From positions 976,907 to 1,040,906 of the forward strand of contig JAQGDQ010000025.1 of assembly GCA_030141605.1 (NCBI GenBank): a stretch of 64,000 bases of DNA. The letters are read 5' to 3'. Positions 26,136 to 35,420 of the stretch are shown piece after piece; position 1 is the stretch's first letter, and every line of letters starts with the position of its first letter. Made by a program: the position numbers and the translations under genes. The stretch comes from Tubiluchus corallicola. Its lineage: Eukaryota; Priapulida; Priapulimorpha; Priapulimorphida; Tubiluchidae. The notes beneath the pieces are model-generated. The model saw only the letters and a program-made list of their open reading frames with translations, made no database searches and had not been told where the DNA came from.

Positions 26136-26620
26136 GTGTGTATATGAAATTATGAATAGTTTGGTGTTTTTAATGCTTCTGTGGACAAAACCTTATGAAG
26201 TTTCAGCCTGTTTATTTATACCATTTCTGTACTTTCAAATTGTTAATCAATCAGTCAGCCATTCAGTCAACGGATGGAACAGTGCGTCGCTCGATTGATA
26301 ATCGATCAATTAATCAGATGAAGTGTCCATTGGTAATAAAACAAGATGGTCGATTAATTTGAAACCATCATTTCACATGGATGGCTATTGTGGTTCCTTT
26401 GTTGGTGCTGCCTGAAAATATCAGTGGCACTAGATATTGTCTTTTTGATGAATCATTGGATGCACAGTTTCAATCCAGCGAAGCTCCTCCTACACTTTAA
26501 CTTCCTGGCATTCAAGGTTGCATAGTTACCTGTTTTTCTCTGCATTTAGTTACTATTCTTGATCTTAAAAAATAGCCAAAAATTTTGACGCGAAATTAAT
26601 ATTGTCATCGATGTGATCAA
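26136..26620. other. 3' flank of the MS4A-like gene
   Basis: Non-coding. On the minus strand an AATAAA lies at 26216-26211, about 405 bases after the stop codon, and could be the gene's poly(A) signal. Confidence 0.4.
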
Positions 26621-27142
26621 TTACAGTCTTATGCAGCTCCGCTGTTGACATTCTGACTGTTGCGGATCTGGCGTGTACAGCGGCACTCCACAGCAAACAT
26701 CTTCACAGCACAAAATGGCTGACCAGATAGCAGCAACAATTTCCACAACACCCATTAAGATTTCAACTGAATATAGCGATAATAACACTTTTGTCATTTT
26801 GCAGTAAATTTCAAACCAATAGTTATTAGGGTCGTATATAATGTCGCGCGAAGACGTATAGACGCAGTCGTACATTTCATCATATACAGACAAACAGGTC
26901 AGGGTACCAACACAAATGAGAACAGCACTGAAAAAAGCAGCGATGATACTCGTGACCATGGAAGTAACAGTCAAGCCCTTGTTCGTTAATCTACCTGATG
27001 CGGCCAATCCAAAACTCCCAGCAATAAAAAAGAAAACGCTGCACCAAATACCACCACCTCCAGTTATCAAAGGATGGATTGAATAAGCTTGAATTACTAA
27101 AACAGTAATTTCGGCTAACCCAGCAATCACTCCAGATAGGAT
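26621..27142 (-). CDS. MS4A-like gene, exon 2
   Basis: The acceptor is TTTTATTTTAG before 27142. The frame runs from ATC CTA TCT GGA to TAA at 26623-26621. It holds most of TM1 and all of TM2 to TM4, plus the cytoplasmic tail. Confidence 0.8.
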   Translation of the reverse strand: MLSGVIAGLAEITVLVIQAYSIHPLITGGGGIWCSVFFFIAGSFGLAASGRLTNKGLTVTSMVTSIIAAFFSAVLICVGTLTCLSVYDEMYDCVYTSSRDIIYDPNNYWFEIYCKMTKVLLSLYSVEILMGVVEIVAAIWSAILCCEDVCCGVPLYTPDPQQSECQQRSCIRL

Positions 27143-29462
27143 CTAAAATAAAAAATTAAAACAGAAGTTAAACAACAGCAGCAATAGCAATGACAGCAAC
27201 AATAACAGCAGCCGCCTACCAATACCAGTTTCTGACAGACCAAACCCTAGTAGACACCATGTTATCTGTAGGTACTGTATAAGCAAGTTTTTTTATTTTA
27301 TTTTTATTTTTAAATATTATTCACATTTAATAGTAAAATATATTAAAAGTACCTATATATAAAGCATGCTGGCAAAATGCAAATACAAATACAATATTAA
27401 CAAAAGTTTTGTAGAAACACAGAGATATAGACTACACATATGTGATGTGACTCCCATTAATGAAAACATTTTAGCCCAGTCAATCTAGCTCATTTTTAGA
27501 TCATCACCTGAACAAATTGCAACAAAGTGTTTTCATTCAGAAAAACATGCTGATTAGCATTAAAAATTTACCACACAAATTGGTGGAAAACCCTCAAAAA
27601 TGCAAAAAACTGTTGGCCATTGCCAAAAAACGGGAATTTTTCTTATAATTCAGCAAAAACGTGTCAAAAGAAGGCTAAACTGCGGTTATGCTTTTTCTAG
27701 CCAAAGAAAATAATGGAGACATATCAAACATATCTTACAACATCTCCGAACCCTAAAAACGAAAAGTGTATCAGCCATTAGTAAAAAATGGTTTTCACGC
27801 TATAATTAAGTACACTAGGATTGTATTTATATCCATTGCTTTTAAGGTCTGGAATGTGATGAGCATATTTTTGCCACCATAACCGAAAAAAATGTTATGG
27901 TTATGGTTAACCGAAAAAACTAGTAACCGTGTACTGGTTAACAAAGTACAAAATGCTCAAACAACTAACCTTAATCGTTAAAGGGCGAGGATTTAAGAGG
28001 AAAAAGAAAATCTTCGGCGAACCATTTGGATGCCATGTTATCTGCGTTTGCCAGGTACTTAGAAATACATGTGTATCTTTGTTGTCAGAGCATATTCTAT
28101 AAGGTGTACAGGACTGTAAACATCACATTCACATCAAGCATTATATATATAATAGTAGATATAGTAATAGTATAATATTAGTATACTATTATATACTATA
28201 ATAGTATATAGTAATATTATAATATTAGTATAGTATTATATACTATAATAGTATATAGTAATATTATAATATATACATATACATATGCCGTGTAAAAATA
28301 GTTATTTTTACCCAAAGTCGTTTTAATCTAAATCTGATACTTCCACATCATATTGATTTCAATGTTGGAATTCCTCCTTACAAAGCTTAGAGATTTCTAA
28401 CTACCTGGGTGTGCAAATGTTACTGACACTGAGCCCATCAGCATATGTTGCATTATGTTCCTTACATTTGAGTATTAATACTGGCCCATCGAAGGAGTTC
28501 ACAATTCCCCACACAATTTAAATACCCTAACCCTAACCCTAGCCTAACCCTAACTCTAACCCTAACCTAATCCAACTCTAACCGTAACTCCAACCCTAAC
28601 CCTAACCCTAATCCGCTTCACGAACTAATTTCTTGTGTGTGGGGAATTGTAAGCTTTAGCTGATTAATTTTGCCTTGAAGACACATGCAGAAGGCATTGG
28701 ACGGAGTCAGTCTTCACAACCTTAACCAGATTTAAAAACTTTATCATTCAGTCACAACTCCTTCGCTAAAGACGGATGTATTTTGCATTTCTAGCTTTTC
28801 TGAGATGTTGTGACAATGTAGAAACAATTCGCCATTGTTTTCGTTGACCTAAAATATATATACTGGATATCACTTTTTATCCGTTAACGTTTTTTCTGAG
28901 TTCTAACAAAATTCTTGTTGTTTTTCTTGGTAATGGCCTACCGTTTTTTGCAGTTTTGAGGGTTTTCCGCCAACTTGTGTGCAGTAGTTTTTTTAGTATG
29001 CTAAACAACACTAGGTACAAGTGACAATCTTTTTGTTGCAATTTGTTCACGTGTCGGTTACTAGAATTTGGCACTTACCTGTAGAAATGCCAACACCTTT
29101 GCTCGTTTCTTGGCTAAAGGATGTTGGATCTGCAGCTGCTGCGCCTCAGAAAATGGATTAGCACTTCTTGATAAATCTTGATAAATTGTAGAAGATGTCT
29201 GTGTTGGCCAAAGACGTACTGGAAGTGACGGTGGAATAGCTTTGACGTCTGCGGCTGAAGTATTTTCAGACGTATTTACACAATTTGATTTTTCATATGT
29301 ATCCGTAGATGGCGGGTGAAGCATAAGGGAAGCCGGGTCCAATGGAACAGAATAGTCGTGACTTACAGACACCTTGTCATTTTTTTCACGAGATGTTGGT
29401 ATAAGTTGAGGACGAGAAGAAAATGATAATAGAACACAATTGTCATAACTAGTTGACGCCAT
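26621..29462 (-). CDS. MS4A-like four-span membrane protein (two exons)
   Basis: The gene joins 29462-29079 (128 codons) to 27142-26621 (173 codons plus stop), both in phase 0, giving 301 residues. The first 115 or so residues are polar and Ser/Pro-rich, a cytoplasmic N-tail. Four hydrophobic spans follow: TM1 across the splice junction (VLAFLQ then ILSGVIAGLAEITVLVIQAY), TM2 GGGIWCSVFFFIAGSFGLA, TM3 VTSIIAAFFSAVLICVGTL, and TM4 SVEILMGVVEIVAAIWSAIL. The loop between TM3 and TM4 is the larger one, with two Cys. The G-IW pattern in TM2, preceded by an LQ-x-G start of TM1, fits the CD20/MS4A family, which have four spans and act as membrane adaptors or channel-associated proteins. The cysteine-rich CCEDVCCG after TM4 is a likely palmitoylation site. 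The specific function is unknown. Confidence 0.75.
27490..27790 (+). repeat. left arm of an intronic inverted repeat
   Basis: This arm pairs, at roughly 70-75% by eye, with the minus strand of 28770-29055. Shared phrases include GAACAAATTGCAACAAA and GGAAAACCCTCAAAA. Both arms lie in the intron of the MS4A-like gene. Confidence 0.75.
28140..28285. repeat. AT-rich palindromic tandem repeat
   Basis: Two near copies of a TATACTATAATAGTATATAG unit make this stretch strongly self-complementary. Confidence 0.8.
28501..28650. repeat. telomere-like repeats between short inverted repeats
   Basis: Positions 28523-28614 hold about 14 variants of CCCTAA, the animal telomere unit. They are flanked by ACAATTCCCCACACA at 28501-28515 and its reverse complement at 28636-28650. 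The arrangement looks like a small inverted-repeat element carrying telomeric repeats, or a telomere-derived insertion. Confidence 0.8.
28770..29055 (-). repeat. right arm of an intronic inverted repeat
   Basis: This is the reverse-complement partner of 27490-27790. It ends about 20 bases from the donor of exon 1. The pair could fold the intron into a long imperfect hairpin. Confidence 0.75.
29079..29462 (-). CDS. MS4A-like gene, exon 1
   Basis: ATG at 29462 is the first Met after an in-frame TGA at 29519-29517. The 128 codons end at CTACAG followed by the donor GTAAGT. The encoded N-tail is Ser/Thr/Pro-rich and ends with the basic stretch KKRAK just before TM1, consistent with the positive-inside rule. 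Confidence 0.75.
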
Positions 29463-30048
29463 ACGTAAATCAGTCACATGAACGGCTAATAAATTCAAAC
29501 GTGACCTTCCTGGTTTTCACTGGAAACAGTGCTGCAACAGAGCTGAATTGGTCGGAGCCATGAATGAACGCTGCCACTAAAAGCTGCACGCATTGTCGAA
29601 AATAAGCAATGCAGTATAAACTTTGAAATATTAATATTTATATTAACCAATTGTATGATAATTACACTAAACAAACACTGCACTAAAGGCTGCATTCAAC
29701 ATAAATTAACACGATACTGTCTAAAATTATGTGAACTTTCTAGGAAACCGTGGAAACGTGCAAGTTGCAGTTTAATCAAATGACATCGTTAACAAGTATG
29801 ATAGACTTGAATGTTTGCTATAAAAGGAACGTTAAGAATACTTTGCTAAATCTGCTGCGCAAACAGAGATTTTTTTCAGTACTTTTTTGTTTAACGTTAC
29901 AATATATGTACAGACAATAGGTACAGCATATATGCTTGGTATGGTAGGCGTAATGCGTAAAGTACATTAAGTAACAGCTGTCTGTAAGTACAGTTACAGT
30001 ATTGCAGTCTCCTTTGCGGACCTTCAATCTCTCCTCTCTGTCTCTCAA
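29463..30048. other. 5' flank of the MS4A-like gene
   Basis: Promoter-proximal DNA is expected here, but I see no clear TATA box. No other gene is evident. Confidence 0.35.
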
Positions 30049-30090
<42 letters not shown>

Positions 30091-30170
30091 GCGCGCGCAC
30101 GCGCACGCGCACGCGCACACGCACGCACGCACGCACACACACACACACGCACGCACGCGCGCGCGCACCT
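30049..30170. repeat. (CA)n/(CG)n compound microsatellite
   Basis: Pure CA repeats pass into CGCACG and CGCG units and back. Alternating purine-pyrimidine sequence of this kind is known to favour Z-DNA. Open frames across it in several frames are repeat artefacts. Confidence 0.9.
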
Positions 30171-30861
30171 CTTACAACAGAGACGACATATAGCCTAACA
30201 TCCAATTTATTGAAAAAGAAGACACTGGAATATTGTGGACCAATTAGGATGATTTGAACCCAGAACCCCTTTTTTGGCAACTATGAGTAATATTAAACAC
30301 GTTTGTGTTCTACGAGCTAACATGAGGGAATTTGCACACATATATTTTATGCAGACAAACAAATGCAGGCAAGAGACAGTGAGAGAATGTCTAGATGTGT
30401 GTGTATGTTTGTAAAGATGTGTATTTTATATTTCCTCTTGATGTTTATTTCCAGATTTGTACATTTTGAATGACATTAATATGAAATTCTCATCGTTCGT
30501 TTCCCGCAAAAAGTTTTTATCAGCCTTGTTTGTCGTTGGTAGAATGATAGGCCTATTTGCTTTTTTGATGTTTAAATGGAATAATGTGTGTAGTCATTTA
30601 TATGAGACAGGTATGCTGTTTTATTCAAACTTTCATTTGTTTGTGCTCATTCTTATGTTACAATATCCATCTGTTTGTTACATCTGAATTGGTTTGGAAA
30701 GAAATTCTACCATCTGTTAACCAATAAAACTGAATACAGTCAGACACAGATTCTTTAAAATGTTCGTTACAATTTTTGGTGTGCTTTCGTGCGCAATTAT
30801 TTAAGTTCGTACGAAGTTTCATAAGTTCAATTTAGAAAAAACTTCACAGAAATTTCATCTA
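30171..30861. other. intergenic, nothing certain
   Basis: No gene is supported. The minus strand around 30240-30270 contains a GGTTCTGGGTTCAAATC phrase reminiscent of a tRNA or SINE B box, without the rest of a tRNA. Confidence 0.35.
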
Positions 30862-31430
30862 CATGGTGCCTCAAAAGTCACAATACAAATTACGTTTTCT
30901 ATATTTTTTTAATGAACAAAGCAAAATGTTTGAAAATTGGACTCGTGAACTAAAACTTTGGACAAATCTTTTAGTCAAATTAGACGAAAATCTGAAAAGA
31001 ACTACTGCACTAGTAAGATTTGCTATTTTCACTACCGTCTTCAGGGCTTTAAAGAGTTTCATAGACCAATCCAAATGGCAAGTCCTCCATCTTGCATTGA
31101 GAAAGTCTCTCACAGCCCATAAGTGGTGAAGTAAGGCTGCATCTTGTTGAAACACTGCATTGTTAATGGTGAGACAATAGTGAGGTCTATATGGTGCTCT
31201 GAATTTTCACAGAACTTCAGTTGATGAGCGAAAGATTTCATACCAAGCTGATTTTGTACCTCATTTCTAACATTACTGTGTCGCCATGGCAACGGGATTC
31301 CAGTCAAAAAATGAATAAAAAGAATTGTCAAAGGACTCCTTTTGATTTATGTAAGACTCTGCTGAGATTGAAGCAAAATTTAAAAAGAAAAATTGAAATG
31401 AAAATGTATAGTGACTTTTGAGACACCTCG
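30862..31430 (-). mobile_element. Tc1/mariner-like transposon remnant with TIRs
   Basis: The element is flanked by TA on both sides (30860-30861 and 31431-31432). The left terminus CATGGTGCCTCAAAAGTCAC matches the right terminus on the minus strand, CGAGGTGTCTCAAAAGTCAC, at 17 of 20 positions. On the minus strand, pieces such as VFQQDAALLHHLWAVRDFLN resemble the FQQDGAPxH block of mariner-type DDE transposases. Frameshifts and a large deletion (569 bp in total) make it inactive. Confidence 0.75.
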
Positions 31431-31575
31431 TATTTGTTTCGTATGTCAGGTGTAACTCAGCCCGGCGATGTTTCCACAGTTATGGGCATTTGCAGATTTC
31501 CCCTGCGGTTTTGGTATAATTACAGCGCAGATTAAAAATAAACGTAACATTCTCTTGACTGTTTCTAAGCCATAT
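31431..31575. other. short spacer
   Basis: Nothing recognised between the transposon remnant and the polypurine tract. Confidence 0.4.
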
Positions 31576-31845
31576 CTAAAAAAAGAAGAAAAAGAGTGAA
31601 GATGAAGAAGGAAAAGCGGAGAATGAAAAAGAAAGGAAAGGCGAGAATTAAAAAACAAAGGAAAGCAATTTTCTTCTTTTTTGAAACAAGAAAGTATAGC
31701 AGAGACGGAAAGAATGGAAGGAAAATAAAGAAGGCATGAACGAAGGGAAAAAGAAAAAAAAGTTAGAAAGGAAAAACGAAAGAGAAGGAGAAAAAACGAT
31801 GAAGGAGAGAGAAAGGAAGAAACAAAGGAGCAAAGGAAGGCCACA
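31576..31845. repeat. polypurine (GA-rich) tract
   Basis: The plus strand is overwhelmingly A and G for about 270 bases, with one pyrimidine-rich interruption near 31670. The open frames on the opposite strand (Phe/Ser/Leu-rich) arise only from this bias. Confidence 0.85.
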
Positions 31846-32082
31846 TTTAAGTATTATGTACATTCCCATACAGCAGTCTGATCAAGCTGTTCTTGTAGTT
31901 AGCTGGTGATCAGATAGAAGACTTTTCAAGACATAGTCCGAAAAAAGGACTAAGAGTCTTAAAAGTGACAGCAAGATTTTGAGACTAAAAATGTCAAATT
32001 AAGTTATAAATTAACCAATAATTGCAGCGATAAAGGATAGAAGTAACCACCATTAAATCCTCGTGACCATTCATAGTAGTGG
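31846..32082. other. intergenic, nothing recognised
   Basis: No feature seen. Confidence 0.4.
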
Positions 32083-32695
32083 CGTAGCAAGTGCTTGTGG
32101 CTTCAGGGGGCAGAAAACTCTTGGCGCCCTACCGTTTTAATGTTTTGATCGTTTGTTTCGTGGTTGAAGCCACAAATAGTGCATGTTTTTTGCGTCCCTG
32201 AGCCTGACTTTCCTTTTTCGACATGATGGGATAAAGATAAACGATCTTTTATGAGAATCACCATGAGTTTGATTTTTGGTACTGCAGCAGAATGACTCGT
32301 TTCTATGTAATAGTTTCACCTATCGCGACAGTCCTTAAGCATTAAGCTCCAGCATTAAAACATGTAAAGATTATGAAAGATATAGAACACTACAGGTTTT
32401 CACAATAATACAGTCGGCATTTAGAGAAACGGCACTGTTTCTCTCAAAATTATCAAATAGCTAGCTCAGGCGCCACCCTACACATGTCGTTAAGTAACAA
32501 CATTAGCTTTTTTAGGTTGCAGGTAGTAATTGAGTGAGCTTGGATGAATTCTGACTAGGCAATTTTGTTGCAGTTTGAAAACCTTTGTTAATTGTTCTGT
32601 TAATGTCGGATTAGTAATTAATAATTAACAGTCATTGAATTCTAGACAAATTCTGTGATCTCCCACCCAGGGGCGATTGCCCCCCCCTGCTACAA
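32083..32695. mobile_element. possible non-autonomous hAT-like element
   Basis: The left edge AGTGGCGTAGCAAGTG resembles common hAT termini and is followed by a GGGGGC run. The right edge, on the minus strand, reads GTAGCAGGGGGGGGCAATCG. The termini are partly decayed and no transposase is seen, so this is tentative. Confidence 0.4.
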
Positions 32696-33139
32696 ATTTG
32701 ATTCATAATAACATATCTTCGTGCCATAAACACTTACGTACGTCGAAACCTTGTGTTTATTACAAACAGCAAGAAAATTCACTACTGGCAAAAGTACCGG
32801 AGCTTTAATTGGTCTTTTGAAGAGGGAACAAATGAGGGTCAGCAATTTTCCGGCTTAATGCCCACTTGTTAAAATAATTCACTTACATTCTCGGACGCTG
32901 CAAAGTAATTGTAAGTTTAAAGACTAATTACACAAAGATTAGGGCGTGTTTACTGCCGATGTGTAATGTGGTTGACCTTCGAGGATAGCTAGTGGTCTTC
33001 ATTGTCAACAAAATACTTTGTTTGCTGTTGTTGTAGTTGTCGGTGCCGTTGTTCTTTTGCTGACATGTTCTCATGCCATACTTTTACTGGTTTATCAATG
33101 TACTTATGAAATACCTTTGTTTTTGGACGACTTTCTCGT
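32696..33139. other. intergenic, nothing recognised
   Basis: No gene or repeat that I can support. Confidence 0.4.
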
Positions 33140-33149
33140 ATATTTTTTA

Positions 33150-33235
33150 TTTGTTTATTACTATTATTGTTATTATTATTATTACTAATATTATTATTAT
33201 TTTATTATTATTATTTATTATTATTATTCTTATTA
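33150..33235. repeat. (ATT)n microsatellite
   Basis: ATT triplets with interruptions directly precede the Helitron start at 33236. Confidence 0.85.
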
Positions 33236-34050
33236 TCTATACTCTTATATTAGTATTCTTGGTATATATATTTATTTATTTATATATATATGTAAGATTC
33301 GAGGCTACAGCTCCGACGAGGGCACCATTTGGGGCGATCTATATATCAAACGAAAGGTCTCGATCTAGTGTCGTCTCATTGAGGGTTTATTTTTCGAATC
33401 GGGCTCACCGGGAGGAACGGGAGGCGAAAAACCTCCAAAAATGGCCCTTTTTCGGCCGTTTTTTGTAAAAGTTATACGGCTGAGATGTAAAGAACGGGAA
33501 CGGGCCGAGGGGAGTGCTGGGTATGGATAGATAGCCCGTTCAGCGGTGGGTGTAGTAGGCATATTTAGAATTCCCGAGAGGGCCAGGGCGCCCCGCAACG
33601 GGCGTTTTCCCGGACCCAACTCGCGATTTTTTCGAAATTTTGACCAAACAGCATGCGGGAAAAACGTTCTAGCGGCGCCCGGTGGGACTCTCGGAAGGAG
33701 ATATATAGCTCATCAGAAAGAGGAAGGACAGGGCTACACGATGATGTGGGATATATTTTAGGGCAGGTCCACCGAGAGGAGTATCAACGAGTTAGTTAGG
33801 AGTTCTATTTTCGGCAATTTTCACTTAGAAAACTGCTGACGCAAAGGCATTGTTGTGACGTCATCCATTGTACTCTGTCTATAATCTTATAACTTTAATT
33901 CAGCAAAAAGCTACAGGCTTTGCGTTAGTTAAACAAACAGTAGGCACGATGTTACGGGCTTTGTGTTATAAATGTGGACTAGGTAGGATGTTCGCGTATT
34001 ATTGATTACACGTGTATTTATACGCAAAATCTTTTGCGGGGCCTTTGCTA
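33236..34050 (+). mobile_element. non-autonomous Helitron, copy 1
   Basis: The 5' end is TCTATACTCTTATATTAG after an A. The 3' end has the hairpin CGCAAAA-TC-TTTTGCG followed nine bases later by CTAT, a mutated CTAG. A 5'-TC, a 3' hairpin and CTRR, with insertion between A and T and no inverted repeats, are hallmarks of Helitrons. The body is far more GC-rich than its surroundings and includes GTTATACGGCTGAGATGTA. No Rep/helicase is encoded, so it is non-autonomous. Confidence 0.8.
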
Positions 34051-34156
34051 TTTATTATATTATAGCACATAGTTTCAACTTTGTGAAAAATGTTTGGAAT
34101 GGTTTTGTTGTAATGCTGTGCTGTTGGTGCTTGTGCTATAGGTGTTGTCATCGTTG

Positions 34157-34159
34157 CCA

Positions 34160-34190
<31 letters not shown>
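34157..34190. repeat. (ATC)n microsatellite
   Basis: About ten CAT/ATC triplets in a row. Confidence 0.9.
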
Positions 34191-34207
34191 CATCATGATC
34201 ACCACGT

Positions 34208-34936
34208 GAGGTGGTGGATTTGATGTGGTGTGGTGGTGGTGTGCTTTGTGTGTTGTGCTATGGATGGTGTGGTGGGGTGATAGGGTGTGTGGGGTGTGGT
34301 GTGGGTAGTGTGGTATGGAGTGGGTGGCGTGGTGTGTGGGTGGGTGGGTGTTGTGGTGCGGTGTGGTGTTATGGTGTGGTGCAGTGCAGTGTGATGTGGT
34401 ATGGTGTGGTGCAGTGTGGTGTGATGTGGTGGAGTATTATGGTGTGGGTGGTGTGGTGTGGTGTGTGGGTGGTGCGGTGCAGTGGTATGGTGTGGTGCAG
34501 TGTGGTGTGATGTGGTGGAGTCGTATGGTGTGGGTGGTGTGGTGTGGTGTGTGGGTAGTGCGGTGTGCTGCAGCAGTATGGTGTGGTGCAGTGTGGTGTG
34601 GTGCAGTGTGGTGTTATGGTGTGGTGCTGTGCGGTGTGGTGCAGTGTGGTGTTATGGTGTGGTGCTGTGCGGTGTGATGTGGTGGAGTATTATGGTGTGG
34701 GTGGTGTGGTGTGGTGTGTGGGTGGTGCAGTGGTATGGTGTGGTGCAGTGTGGTGTGATGTGGTGGAGTGGTATGGTGTGGGTGGTGTGGTGTGTAGGTG
34801 GTATGGTGGTATGGTGTGGTGCGGTGTGGTGTGATGTGGTGGAGTGGTATGGTGTGGGTGGTGTGGTGTGTAGGTGGGTGGGTGGTGTGGTGCAGTGTGG
34901 TGTTATGGTGTGGTGCTGTGCGGTGTAATGTGGTGT
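34208..34936. repeat. strand-biased GT-rich array (GGTGT/GTGCAGT units)
   Basis: About 730 bases made of GGTGTGGTG, TGCAGTGTGGTGT and GATGTGGTGGAGT phrases, with higher-order blocks of roughly 90-110 bp that recur (compare 34432-34500 with 34680-34750). The plus strand has almost no C. Many overlapping open frames here (Val/Trp/Cys/Gly-rich) are artefacts. Confidence 0.9.
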
Positions 34937-35420
34937 GATAGTCCTATTTAGAGTTCCCGAGAGGGCCACGGCGTCCCGCAACGGGCGTTTTCCCGGACCC
35001 AACTCGCGATTTTTTCGAAATTTTGATCAAACAGCATGCGGAAAAACGTTCTAGCGGCGCCTGGTGGGACTCTCGGAAGGAGATATATAGCTCTTTGCAA
35101 AGAGGAAGGACGGGGCTACACGATGGTGTGGGTTATATTTTAGGGCAGGTCCACCGAGAGGAGTATCAACGAGTTAATTAGGAGTTCTATTTTCGGCAAT
35201 TTTCACTTAGAAAACTGCTGACGCAAAGGCATTGTTCTGACGTCATCCATTGTACACTGTCTATATCTTATAGCTTTAATTCAGTAAAAGCTGCTTTGCG
35301 TTAGGTAAGTAGGAAGGATGTTACGGGCTTTGTGTTATAAATGAAGACTAGGTAGGACGTTCTCGTATTATTGATTACACGTGTATTTATACGCAAAATC
35401 TTTTGCGGGGCCTTTGCTAG
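34937..35420 (+). mobile_element. Helitron copy 2, 5' half missing
   Basis: The match to the other copies starts near 34944 (CCTATTTAGAGTTCCCGAGA). It continues to the intact 3' end, with hairpin CGCAAAATCTTTTGCG and CTAG at 35417-35420, followed by T. The 5' half is replaced by the GT-rich array. Confidence 0.8.

Noticed and set aside
28523-28614. A true chromosome end
   Set aside because: The CCCTAA units are degenerate, short and flanked by unique gene sequence on both sides, so this is interstitial.
29818-30280. Cys/Val/Arg-rich frames and a His/Thr-rich frame
   Set aside because: They are produced by the CA/CG microsatellite.
31446-31869. Phe/Ser/Leu-rich frames that look like membrane proteins
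   Set aside because: They are the pyrimidine strand of the polypurine tract; no start context, splice sites or homology.
34211-35002. Long Val/Trp/Cys/Gly-rich and His/Thr/Pro-rich open frames
   Set aside because: They are by-products of the GT-rich array and its junction with the Helitron.
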